From Cobetia sp. cqz5-12 (GTDB taxonomy: Bacteria > Pseudomonadota > Gammaproteobacteria > Pseudomonadales > Halomonadaceae), in assembly GCF_016495405.1 (NCBI RefSeq), contig NZ_CP044522.1, positions 2,633,876-2,697,875 on the forward strand: a stretch of DNA of 64,000 bases. The letters run 5' to 3'. Below, piece after piece: positions 55,094 through 63,319 of the stretch. Both the position numbers and the translations under genes were made by a program. Position 1 is the first letter of the stretch. Each line of letters opens with the position of its first letter. The notes under the pieces are model-generated. The model had not been told where the DNA came from and ran no database searches. It worked only from the letters and a program-made list of their open reading frames with translations.

Positions 55094-55123
55094 CAGTCCC
55101 TATAACAACAGTCCCTATAACAA
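55094..55123 (+). repeat. adjacent 15-bp duplication in dctP leader
   Basis: CAGTCCCTATAACAA occurs at 55094-55108 and again directly at 55109-55123. The second copy runs into AACAACAA (55119-55126), 17 bases before the dctP start codon. Confidence 0.9.
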
Positions 55124-55143
55124 CAACCTGCAAGGAATTCGCC

Positions 55144-56193
55144 ATGTCCATCCGCCACGCTCTGCTCAAGAAAACGCTGCTCAACAAAGCCCAGTCCAAC
55201 AAAGCTCTGCTCAAGTCGGCCTCTGCACTGGGGCTGGGACTGATGCTGAGCTTCGCGACCACCGCCCACGCCGAGATCACCGCGCGCATGGGCACCAGCC
55301 TGCCGGAGGCACATCCCCAGACACTGGGCGCCAAGAAGTTTGCGGAGCTCGTCGAGGAAAAATCGGATGGCGAGATCACCATCACGGTGTTCTCCAACGG
55401 CATTCTCGGTAATGACGTCAACATGACCTCGATGCTGCAGTCCGGGACCCTGGACTTCACCGCACCCTCCACTGCCACGTTGAGCAGCCTCAACCCTGAC
55501 TTCAACATCGTCAGCCTGCCCTTCCAGTTCGATGACAGTGAACACGCCGATGCCGTGCTGGATGGCGAGGCTGGCCGCGCCCTGCTCGCAAGCCTGGATG
55601 ACAAGCAGCTGGTGGCACTCGAGTACTGGGAGAATGGCTTCCGTCACATGACCAATAGCCGCCGTCCCATCGAGACGCTCGAGGACATCGAGGGCCTCAA
55701 GATTCGCACTATGCAGAACGCCCTCTACATCGACCTCTTCAATGGACTGAATGCCAACGCCGTGCCCATGTCGGTCAATGAACTGTTCACTGCCATGGAA
55801 ACCCGCACGGTGGATGGCCAGGAAAATCCCTACACCGTCATCGACGCCAAGCGCTTCTTCGAAGTCCAGACGTACCTGTCGCGTACCGCGCATGCCTATG
55901 ACGCCCAGGTACTGGTCGCCTCGGCAGGCTTCATGCAGTCACTCGATGACGCCCAACGCCAGCTGGTCCGCGAGGCCGCCCGCGAAGCCACGCTCTATCA
56001 GCGCGAACAGAGCCGCGCCCTGAACGATGAATTGCTGAGTGCCCTTGAGAAGAAGATGGCCGTCAACGTGGTCGCGGACAGTGAGCGCCAGCGCATGCGT
56101 GAGGCCCTGGCACCGGTGATCGAGCAGCACACCCAGGCGCTTGACGCAGGCGTGGTGACGCAATTCCAGACTGCCCTGGCCGACGCGCGCTGA
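55144..56193 (+). CDS. dctP: TRAP transporter solute-binding protein (DctP)
   Basis: A 349-residue periplasmic binding protein. The signal peptide is unusually long, with a lysine-rich lead of repeated ALLK/TLLNK pieces, and cleaves after TTAHA. ARMGTSLPEAHPQTLGAKKFAELV, TVFSNGILGND, LKIRTMQNALYI (ligand Arg) and TAMETRTVDGQENP are family segments. It is followed by dctQ (79 bases) and dctM, making a full tripartite transporter. The ligand is likely an acidic sugar or ketosugar acid such as 2,3-diketogulonate, the substrate of the E. coli YiaMNO TRAP system; this is inferred from the operon. Confidence 0.9.
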   Translation: MSIRHALLKKTLLNKAQSNKALLKSASALGLGLMLSFATTAHAEITARMGTSLPEAHPQTLGAKKFAELVEEKSDGEITITVFSNGILGNDVNMTSMLQSGTLDFTAPSTATLSSLNPDFNIVSLPFQFDDSEHADAVLDGEAGRALLASLDDKQLVALEYWENGFRHMTNSRRPIETLEDIEGLKIRTMQNALYIDLFNGLNANAVPMSVNELFTAMETRTVDGQENPYTVIDAKRFFEVQTYLSRTAHAYDAQVLVASAGFMQSLDDAQRQLVREAAREATLYQREQSRALNDELLSALEKKMAVNVVADSERQRMREALAPVIEQHTQALDAGVVTQFQTALADAR

Positions 56194-56272
56194 ACACTTT
56201 CATCAGCCCCTGACATCAGTCCCAGCCACCGACACGCGGCAGCGCCCTTTTCGCTGCAACCAGAGGGGCGCA

Positions 56273-56992
56273 ATGACAGCGCTGCCGCACCGTCATCGAG
56301 ATGCCTCCTTCGGGGATGACACCATGAACAAACTGACCCAAGAGATGCCGTTATCCATGTCGATCAAACCGCCCTCTGCCACGCACGCCGAGTCCCGCAA
56401 GGCCGCTGGCGCCGCGCAGGAAAAGACAGCTCCGCAGGACACGGCCGCCCCCTCGAACATTGCCGTCGGCATCACGGCGCTGTTCAAGGGGCTCGAGAAG
56501 ACCCTGACCCTGCTGATGGTTCTGGCGCTGGTGGCGATGATCGTACTGGTATTCGTCAATGTGGTGCTGCGCTACGGCTTCAACAGCGGCATCTCGATCA
56601 GTGTCGAGCTGTCCCGCTTCCTGTTCGTGTGGGTCACCTTCATGGGCGCGGTCACGGCGCTGATTCGCCAGGAGCACCTGAGCGTCAACACCTTCGCCGA
56701 CAAGCTGCCGGCGGCATGTCGCAGGGTGCTGGATCGCGTCGTCACCCTGGTGATGCTCGGCTGCTGCCTGATGCTGCTAAAGGGCAGCTTCGACCAGACG
56801 TTGCTCAACTGGCGCAATCTCTCCCCCATCAGCGGCATTCCCGTCGGCGTCTTCTATCTCGCCGGCCTTATGGCAGGCGTATTGATGTCGCTGATTCTGC
56901 TGTGGCGACTACTGACGCCCCTTGCCCTGCATGGCATCACGCCACCGAATGCCCCCAGCCCCTCATCTGATCAGCAAGGAGACACGCCATGA
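56273..56992 (+). CDS. dctQ: TRAP transporter small membrane subunit (DctQ)
   Basis: A 239-residue protein whose four spans begin near residue 80. The family signature is VNVVLRYGFNSGISISVELSRFLFVWVTFMGAVTALIRQEHLSV. About 70 polar N-terminal residues precede it, more than usual, so a later start (ATG 56324 or 56357) is possible; GAGGGG upstream supports 56273. The small subunit links the binding protein to the large permease. Its stop overlaps dctM (ATGA). Confidence 0.88.
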   Translation: MTALPHRHRDASFGDDTMNKLTQEMPLSMSIKPPSATHAESRKAAGAAQEKTAPQDTAAPSNIAVGITALFKGLEKTLTLLMVLALVAMIVLVFVNVVLRYGFNSGISISVELSRFLFVWVTFMGAVTALIRQEHLSVNTFADKLPAACRRVLDRVVTLVMLGCCLMLLKGSFDQTLLNWRNLSPISGIPVGVFYLAGLMAGVLMSLILLWRLLTPLALHGITPPNAPSPSSDQQGDTP

Positions 56993-58269
56993 CCATCGGG
57001 CTCTTCCTCGGCTCCCTGCTGGCCGCCATCGGCCTGAGCCTCCCCATCGCCTTTGCCCTGCTGGTCAGTGCCATCGTGCTGATGCTGCACCTGGATCTGT
57101 TCAACTCGCAGATCCTGGCCCAGAACCTCGTCAACGGCGCCGACAGCTACACCCTGCTGGCCATCCCCTTCTTCCTCACCGCCGGAGAAGTGATGTCGCG
57201 TGGCGGGCTCTCCCAGCGCATCGTCACGCTGGCGATGTCGCTGGTGGGTCACCGCAAGGGCGGACTGGGTTTCGTGGCCATCTTCGCCGCCATCGTCATG
57301 GCCAGTCTGTCCGGCTCCGCGGTCGCGGATACCGCCGCGCTGGCCAGCATGCTGCTGCCGATGATGCGCAAGGCGGGCTATCCGCTGGGCCGCTCCTCCG
57401 GCCTGATGGCCGCCGGCGGGATCATCGCGCCGATCATCCCGCCCTCGATTCCGCTGATCATCATCGGCGTCGCCGGTGGCATCTCGATCGGCAAGCTGTT
57501 CCTCGCCGGGATCGTGCCGGGGCTGATCATGGGCGTGACCCTGGTGGTGATGTGGCTGTTCATGACCCGCAAGGAAGATCTGGTCGTCACCAAGAAGGCC
57601 ACCGGGCGTGAGCGCCTCAAGGCACTCAAGGACAGCTTCTGGGCCATCATGCTGCCGGTCATCATCATCGGCGGCATCAAGAGCGGCATCTTCACCCCCA
57701 CCGAAGCCGGTGTGGTCGCGGCGGTCTACGCCATCTTCGTCGCCACCGTGATCTACCGCGAACTGGACTTGAGCCAGCTCTACGCCGTACTCGCCCAGGC
57801 CGCCCGCAGCACCGCTATCGTGATGTTCCTGGTGGCCGCCGCCATGGTCGCCTCCTGGCTGATCAGCATCGCCCAGCTGCCGCTGATGGTCGCCGGTCTC
57901 CTACAGCCGCTGGCCGATGATCCGCGCATCCTGATGCTCGCCATCATGGGCATCGTGCTGGTGGTCGGCATGGTGATGGACCTGACGCCGACCATTCTGG
58001 TGCTCACGCCGATCCTGATGCCCATCGTCAAGCTGGCCGGTATCGACCCCGTCTACTTCGGAATCATGTTCGTCCTCAACTGCGCCATCGGCCTGATCAC
58101 CCCGCCGGTCGGCAACGTGCTCAACGTGATCACCAGCGTCGGCAACCTCAAGTTCGAGAAGGCCGTCAGCGGGGTCGCGCCCTTCGCCCTCGCCTATGTT
58201 GTGATTCTGCTGCTGTTCGTGGCCTTCCCGCAGATCATCACCGCGCCCCTGTACTGGATGACCTCATGA
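56989..58269 (+). CDS. dctM: TRAP transporter large permease (DctM)
   Basis: A 426-residue permease of about 12-13 spans, carrying the Na+-driven transport step. Typical segments are TLLAIPFFLTAGEVMSRGGLSQRIV, ASLSGSAVADTAALASMLLPMM, GGIIAPIIPPSIPLIIIG and FTPTEAGVVAAVYA. Overlaps dctQ by four bases. The lactonase gene follows 73 bases later, and no terminator is seen between them. Confidence 0.93.
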   Translation: MTIGLFLGSLLAAIGLSLPIAFALLVSAIVLMLHLDLFNSQILAQNLVNGADSYTLLAIPFFLTAGEVMSRGGLSQRIVTLAMSLVGHRKGGLGFVAIFAAIVMASLSGSAVADTAALASMLLPMMRKAGYPLGRSSGLMAAGGIIAPIIPPSIPLIIIGVAGGISIGKLFLAGIVPGLIMGVTLVVMWLFMTRKEDLVVTKKATGRERLKALKDSFWAIMLPVIIIGGIKSGIFTPTEAGVVAAVYAIFVATVIYRELDLSQLYAVLAQAARSTAIVMFLVAAAMVASWLISIAQLPLMVAGLLQPLADDPRILMLAIMGIVLVVGMVMDLTPTILVLTPILMPIVKLAGIDPVYFGIMFVLNCAIGLITPPVGNVLNVITSVGNLKFEKAVSGVAPFALAYVVILLLFVAFPQIITAPLYWMTS

Positions 58270-58342
58270 TGGCTTTGACGATGAAGACGTGGACGCTACA
58301 CAGGGCAACCCTGCGCTCAATCATGAATGCAAGGAGATGCAG

Positions 58343-59392
58343 ATGACCTCGCCTTCGATCAACAGCAACATTCACGCGCACCCTTTGATCGATGCGCACC
58401 ATCACTTCTGGGCGCTGGATGGCCAGGTGGCGTACCCCTGGCTGGAAGACTCGCCGGTAGAGAACTTCTTTCTCGGCGACTATGCCGCGATCCGCCAGCC
58501 CTTTCAGGTCGCGGATCTCAAGCGCTTGATCCCCGCGGGCTATCGCCTGGTAGGCAGCGTGCATTGCGAAGCCGAAGCGTCACGCCCACAGGCTGAGAAA
58601 GAGACGCGCTGGATTACCGAGCAAGCAGCCATTCATGGCCTGCCGAGTGCGCATGTCGGCTGGGCGGCCTTTGGTACTGAAGCGTGCGCCGCACAGCTGG
58701 ACGCGCAATGTGACTCACCGCTGTTTCGTGGCGTGCGTGCCAAGCCAGTCACCGCCGCCACGCCCCAGACCCGCCAGTCGGTGGCGGGCACCAGTGGCAG
58801 TCTGCAAGATCCGCGCTGGTGCGAGGGATTGGCGCTGCTCACGGAGCGTGACCTGAGTTGGGACCTGCGCGTGCCCGCCTGGCATCTCGAAGAGGCGGCC
58901 ACGACGCTTCAGGACTACCCCGGCTTGCGCGTCATTCTCAATCACAGCGGCCTGCCGTGGGATCGCACGCAGGAAGGCCTCGCCCAGTGGCGCGCAGGTA
59001 TGCGGGCGCTTTCTGAGAACCCGAATATCGCCGTCAAGCTCTCGGAGCTGGGCACGCCCTGGCATGCCTGGGATGCCAGCGCCAATCACGAGCTGCTCGG
59101 TGAGGTACTGGACATCTTCGGCACCCGACGTTGCCTGTTCGCCAGCAACTTCCCGGTCTCCGGCCTCAAGGTCAGCTATGGCGACTGGCTATCGCTGGTG
59201 ACCGGCGCCATCGCGCAGACGGCGTCTCACGACCAACGCCAGATCGCGTTCGACCAGGTTCTGCACGACAACGCCATTCACTGGTATCGGCTACCGATTG
59301 CCGCTATCACCCGCGATGCCGATATCACCCACGATGCCGATATCACCCACGATGCCAGACCCACCCAACATGCCAGACAGGAGGCACCATGA
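58343..59392 (+). CDS. COG3618 amidohydrolase, sugar lactonase candidate 2
   Basis: A 349-residue homologue of the protein at 54032. LIDAHHHFWAL gives the metal HxH; LRVPAWHLEEA, VILNHSGLPWDR and CLFASNFPVSGLKVSY match the rest of the family fold. I chose ATG 58343 because AAGGAGA lies five bases upstream; a GTG at 58289 and ATG at 58337 are in frame. The C-terminus carries an in-frame 18-base repeat (from 59315) encoding ADITHD. Its stop overlaps the dehydrogenase start (ATGA), linking it to the last pathway step. Two such lactonases suggest two lactone intermediates. Confidence 0.8.
   Translation: MTSPSINSNIHAHPLIDAHHHFWALDGQVAYPWLEDSPVENFFLGDYAAIRQPFQVADLKRLIPAGYRLVGSVHCEAEASRPQAEKETRWITEQAAIHGLPSAHVGWAAFGTEACAAQLDAQCDSPLFRGVRAKPVTAATPQTRQSVAGTSGSLQDPRWCEGLALLTERDLSWDLRVPAWHLEEAATTLQDYPGLRVILNHSGLPWDRTQEGLAQWRAGMRALSENPNIAVKLSELGTPWHAWDASANHELLGEVLDIFGTRRCLFASNFPVSGLKVSYGDWLSLVTGAIAQTASHDQRQIAFDQVLHDNAIHWYRLPIAAITRDADITHDADITHDARPTQHARQEAP
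59315..59350 (+). repeat. 18-bp in-frame tandem repeat at lactonase C-terminus
   Basis: GATGCCGATATCACCCAC occurs at 59315-59332 and 59333-59350, with degenerate part-copies on both sides (CCGCTATCACCCGC before, GATGCCAGACCCACC after). It lies beyond the conserved fold, so copy number should be free to vary. Confidence 0.9.
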
Positions 59393-60969
59393 CACTCAAC
59401 GGCCATCAGCTTATCGGACAGCGCAGCTTTGCCGCCAAGGGCGAGGCGATCCACGCCATCAATCCGGCCACCGGAGAGCGCCTGGCGCCCGGCTACCCGG
59501 GGGCCAATGCAGGGGATGTGGAAGACGCCTGCCGACTGGCAGGTCAGGCCTTTGATGCCTATCGCGCCACGACACATGAAGAAAGAGCCATCTTCCTCGA
59601 GACCATCGCCGAGGAAATCGAGGCACTCGGCGAGACCCTGACCCAGCGTGGAATGCAGGAAACCGGCCTGCCTGAAGCACGCCTGAACGGTGAGCGCGGC
59701 CGCACCTGCGGGCAGCTCAAGCTGTTCGCCAAGGTACTGCGCCGCGGTGAGTGGCAGGATGTGCGCGTCGACCCTGCGCTGCCGGAACGTGCGCCCCTGC
59801 CGCGTGCCGACCTGCGCCAACGTCAGATCCCGCTGGGTCCGGTGGCCGTCTTCGGGGCCAGCAACTTCCCGCTGGCCTTCTCGGTGGCCGGTGGCGATAC
59901 CGCTTCCGCGCTGGCAGCGGGCTGCCCGGTGGTGGTCAAGGGACACTCGGCACACCCGGGCACCTCGGAACTGGTCGGACAGGCCGTGGCGCGCGCCGCT
60001 CGGCGTTGCAACATGCCGGAAGGGGTCTTCTCGCTGCTGTTCGGCCCGGGCAATGAGGTCGGCCAGGCACTGGTCAAGCATCCCGAGATCCAGGCGGTCG
60101 GCTTTACTGGCTCGCGCAGTGGTGGTACCGCCCTGCTGACGCTTGCCCAATCGCGTCCGCAGCCGATTCCGGTCTACGCCGAGATGAGCAGCATCAATCC
60201 GGTCATCCTGATGCCGGCGGCCCTGGAAGCCCGCGCCGAATTGCTGGGTGAGGCCTTCGTCGGCTCGCTCAACATGGGCGCCGGGCAGTTCTGCACCAAC
60301 CCGGGGCTGGTACTGGCAGTGAAAGGCGCAGCGCTGGAACGCTTCAAGCAAGCCGCCATTCCCGCCATCCAGGCAAGTCCGGTGCAGACCATGCTGACGC
60401 CGGGCATCCACAAGGCCTATGCCGAAGGCGTGGCGAGCCTATCCTCACAGCCCGGCATTACCTGCCTGGCCAGTGGCGAAAGCGACTCTCCCATCGCCAG
60501 CCCATGCCAGACCCAGCTGTTCAGCACCCAGGCGAGTGACTTTCTTGCCAATGAGGCCATGCAGGCGGAAGTGTTCGGCTCCAGCTCGTTGATCATCGAA
60601 TGCGATGATCTCGCTCAGCTCAAGCAGGTCTGCAGCGCGCTGGAAGGTCAGCTGACCGCCACTCTGCACCTGGATGACGCCGATCACGACGCCGCACGTC
60701 AGCTGCTGCCGGTGCTGGAGCGCCGCGCCGGACGCATCCTCGTCAATGGCTGGCCGACAGGAGTCGAAGTCTGTGACGCCATGGTGCACGGCGGCCCCTG
60801 GCCCGCCACCTCCGACAGCCGAACCACCTCGGTGGGCACCGCCGCCATTCACCGCTTCCTGCGTCCGGTCTGCTATCAGGACCTGCCGGATACCCTGCTG
60901 CCACCGGAACTCAAGCATGCTCCAGCAGAAGGCATCAGCCGCTTGGTGGATGGGGTGCGGGAGGGGTGA
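59389..60969 (+). CDS. alpha-ketoglutarate semialdehyde (2,5-dioxovalerate) dehydrogenase
   Basis: A 526-residue aldehyde dehydrogenase of the type III KGSADH group, oxidising 2-oxoglutarate semialdehyde to 2-oxoglutarate. GPVAVFGASNFPLAFSVAG, KGHSAHPGTSELVG, AVGFTGSRSGG, YAEMSSINPV (catalytic Glu) and NMGAGQFCTNPGLVL (catalytic Cys) are characteristic. The start is ATG 59389 with AGGAGG ahead, overlapping the upstream stop; the open frame to the left is not coding. It is the final enzyme of the non-phosphorylative pentonate route and ends the operon at a terminator. Confidence 0.92.
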   Translation: MTLNGHQLIGQRSFAAKGEAIHAINPATGERLAPGYPGANAGDVEDACRLAGQAFDAYRATTHEERAIFLETIAEEIEALGETLTQRGMQETGLPEARLNGERGRTCGQLKLFAKVLRRGEWQDVRVDPALPERAPLPRADLRQRQIPLGPVAVFGASNFPLAFSVAGGDTASALAAGCPVVVKGHSAHPGTSELVGQAVARAARRCNMPEGVFSLLFGPGNEVGQALVKHPEIQAVGFTGSRSGGTALLTLAQSRPQPIPVYAEMSSINPVILMPAALEARAELLGEAFVGSLNMGAGQFCTNPGLVLAVKGAALERFKQAAIPAIQASPVQTMLTPGIHKAYAEGVASLSSQPGITCLASGESDSPIASPCQTQLFSTQASDFLANEAMQAEVFGSSSLIIECDDLAQLKQVCSALEGQLTATLHLDDADHDAARQLLPVLERRAGRILVNGWPTGVEVCDAMVHGGPWPATSDSRTTSVGTAAIHRFLRPVCYQDLPDTLLPPELKHAPAEGISRLVDGVREG

Positions 60970-61013
60970 TGCCTCGCCATCGAACAAGATGTAGTGCAGT
61001 CCACGCCTGTTAG

Positions 61014-61040
61014 AAGAGCCACCCCACGGGGTGGCTCTTT
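61014..61040 (+). terminator. intrinsic terminator of the catabolic operon
   Basis: AAGAGCCACCC pairs with GGGTGGCTCTT around the loop CACG, ending in CTCTTT on the + strand. It lies 45 bases past the KGSA dehydrogenase stop codon. Confidence 0.78.
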
Positions 61041-61306
61041 CACATTCAGGGCTGCTGCCAAGACATCCTGCCCCGTCGCACTATATGTCCTGAGCTTCGA
61101 CAATGGCCCAAGATCAACGAAGTGCTAGGCATGCTGCTGATGCCCGGAGGTGTCACCTGGATTCTCCGTGCCGAACAGCACGTGTCCGGCCCCCGCCAAA
61201 CAGCACAAGGCGTGCCGGTTGCTGGACCGGAAAAGTGAAATCCCCCGCCTTCTGCAGCGTGACTTGCCTGAGGAGCACGCACCTCGGGGTTCGCTTGCTG
61301 ACTTCA

Positions 61307-61346
61307 GACACGAGAAGGCCGCCCCGGGAGGCGGCCTTCTCGTGTC
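61307..61346. terminator. 17-bp perfect hairpin between convergent genes
   Basis: GACACGAGAAGGCCGCC (61307-61323) pairs perfectly with 61330-61346 around a six-base loop. No T-run follows on either strand. It most likely ends or protects the - strand TRAP transcript that stops at 61407. Confidence 0.65.
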
Positions 61347-61406
61347 GGTAGAGCAACGTCTTCATTGCACTCGACGACCAATGGGCTCTCTTTTCATCCG
61401 CCCCCA

Positions 61407-62690
61407 TCACCCATAGAAGTGCTCGACAAGGCTCATGGGAATCGCCGGCACGTAGGTGACCAGCATCAGCACCAGGAAGAGCACGAAGATCATCGGCAGA
61501 TTGACCTTGGTGGTTTCCCACATGTCCGTTCTGGCAATCGAGCAGGAGGTCGCCAACACCGAGGCGACGGGGGGTGTCTGCTGACCGATGGCGAGGTTGA
61601 GCGTCAGAATCAGGCCGAAGTGGATGGGATCGATCCCGATCTGCTGGATCAGCGGCATCACGATCGGCACGACCAGAATGATGGCCGCTGCACCATGCAG
61701 GAACATCCCCAGCAACAGCAGCAGGATATTGAGCAACGCCAGCACCGCCACCGGGTCCGTGGTCAGTGAGGTGATTTCCTGCGCCAGTTGCTGCGGTAGC
61801 TGCATCTCGGTCAAAAACAGTCCCAGGACGGCTGAGGTCGCGACCAGCAGCATGACGACGGACGTCTGGATCACGCCATCAATCACCGCCCGATACAGCA
61901 CCTGCAGATTCAACTCGCGATAGACCAGTCCACCGATGACCAGCGCCGCCAGCACAGCGATGCCCGCCCCTTCCGTGGCGGTCACGAAGCCGCCGAAGAT
62001 TCCGCCCAGGATGATGACCGGCAACGTCAGCGCCCAGAAGGCTTCCCGGAATGCCTTGCCAAGCGCCGACAGCGAGAAGGCAGCCTCACGCGGCATGTCG
62101 TACTTGCGGGCATAGTAGTAGCAGAGCACTGCCAGGCCGAATCCCCCCAACAGGCCCGGAATGATCCCCGCCACGAACAGTTTGACGATGGAGGTATCCG
62201 CGATGGCGCCATACAGGATCATCGACAGCGACGGCGGAATGATGATCGCCAATGACGCGGAGGATGAGGTGATGGCCGCCGAGAACTCTGGCGTGTACTT
62301 GCGCTTCTTCATCTCGGGAATCAACACCGACCCCGTGGCTGCCACGTCCGCGACAGCCGAGCCGGAAATCTCGGCAAAGAACAGTGACACCCCGACATTG
62401 ACCATGGCCAGGCCACCGCGCACGAACCCCACCATCGCCGTGACGAGATTGATCAGCCGCATGGAGATGCCTGACGTGTTCATCAGCGCACCGGCGAGGA
62501 TGAACAGCGGAATCGCGATCAGCGGAAACTTGGTCGCGCCATTGAAGAGCGTCAGCGGCACGTTCACCAGCGCGTCCACACCCATGAAGATCACCACCCC
62601 CACGACCCCCACCGTGCCGATGGCAACCGCGATGGGCACGTTGATCAGCACCAGTGCGAACAGGGCCGCGATAATGATCAGTAGCGTCAT
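61407..62690 (-). CDS. dctM: TRAP transporter large permease (DctM), second system
   Basis: A 427-residue large permease with the family segments FPLIAIPLFILAGALMNTSGISMRLI, FFAEISGSAVADVAATGSVLIP, SLAIIIPPSLSMILYGAI and FVTATEGAGIAVLAAL. Overlaps dctQ by four bases (ATGA). It is clearly different in sequence from the DctM at 56989, so it is a separate transporter and not a recent duplicate. Last gene of its operon on the - strand. Confidence 0.93.
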   Translation of the reverse strand: MTLLIIIAALFALVLINVPIAVAIGTVGVVGVVIFMGVDALVNVPLTLFNGATKFPLIAIPLFILAGALMNTSGISMRLINLVTAMVGFVRGGLAMVNVGVSLFFAEISGSAVADVAATGSVLIPEMKKRKYTPEFSAAITSSSASLAIIIPPSLSMILYGAIADTSIVKLFVAGIIPGLLGGFGLAVLCYYYARKYDMPREAAFSLSALGKAFREAFWALTLPVIILGGIFGGFVTATEGAGIAVLAALVIGGLVYRELNLQVLYRAVIDGVIQTSVVMLLVATSAVLGLFLTEMQLPQQLAQEITSLTTDPVAVLALLNILLLLLGMFLHGAAAIILVVPIVMPLIQQIGIDPIHFGLILTLNLAIGQQTPPVASVLATSCSIARTDMWETTKVNLPMIFVLFLVLMLVTYVPAIPMSLVEHFYG

Positions 62691-63316
62691 GAGCGGTGCT
62701 CCTTGAGGTCTTCCTCGGCCAGGCGGATGGCTTCCGCGATCTCTTCCTCTTCGCTGTTGACGCCTTCACACATCTTGCGCCATGCGTGGGGCAGGCTCAG
62801 CAGCTCACACACGATGAAGAGTGCCGCACTGAGCGGGATCACCGACTGGGTGACATCCAGGCCGATGCTCGGCAAGGCGATCAAGGCATCCCAGGCCAGC
62901 ACGTCCAGCACCTGATACCCGAACCAGCCCACCACGGCAAAGAATCCGATCACGATTAGCTCAGAGGTAATGAACAGCGTGCTGCGCAGTGCGATGGGCG
63001 CCTTGGTGATCAAGCCGGGAAAGCCCATGTGCGAACGCTTCAAGGCCGCGAGACAAGCGCCATAGAAGCTGAGCCAGGCCAGATTGATCGAGGCGACCTC
63101 GTCATACCACGGCAAGGAGCCACCGAAGGTACGCAAGGCCACTGCCGCCAGCACGATCACCGTCAGCGACAACAGCAGGCCGACGGTAAATACCTCAAGG
63201 CAGCGTTCTACCACACGGTTGATCCTGTCCAGCACTGTCAAGTCAGCCTTGGCCGTCAGTCCTTCCCCACTCTCGGTGGGGAAGGTTGCCTTGGCCGCAT
63301 GGGAATGCGAGCTCAT
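62687..63316 (-). CDS. dctQ: TRAP transporter small membrane subunit (DctQ), second system
   Basis: A 209-residue four-span protein with the DctQ signature RTFGGSLPWYDEVASINLAWLSFYGACLAALKRSHMGFPGL. The C-terminal tail is strongly acidic (SEEEEIAEAIRLAEEDLKEH). It starts three bases after the dctP stop and overlaps dctM, forming a compact dctPQM unit. Confidence 0.88.
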   Translation of the reverse strand: MSSHSHAAKATFPTESGEGLTAKADLTVLDRINRVVERCLEVFTVGLLLSLTVIVLAAVALRTFGGSLPWYDEVASINLAWLSFYGACLAALKRSHMGFPGLITKAPIALRSTLFITSELIVIGFFAVVGWFGYQVLDVLAWDALIALPSIGLDVTQSVIPLSAALFIVCELLSLPHAWRKMCEGVNSEEEEIAEAIRLAEEDLKEHRS

Positions 63317-63319
63317 GAC

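Larger units (their letters stand above)
60970..61406. other. 437-bp convergent gap with two hairpins
   Basis: No gene is seen between the convergent KGSA dehydrogenase and dctM genes. It holds an intrinsic terminator near its left end and a long T-less hairpin near its right end, both listed separately. Confidence 0.6.
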
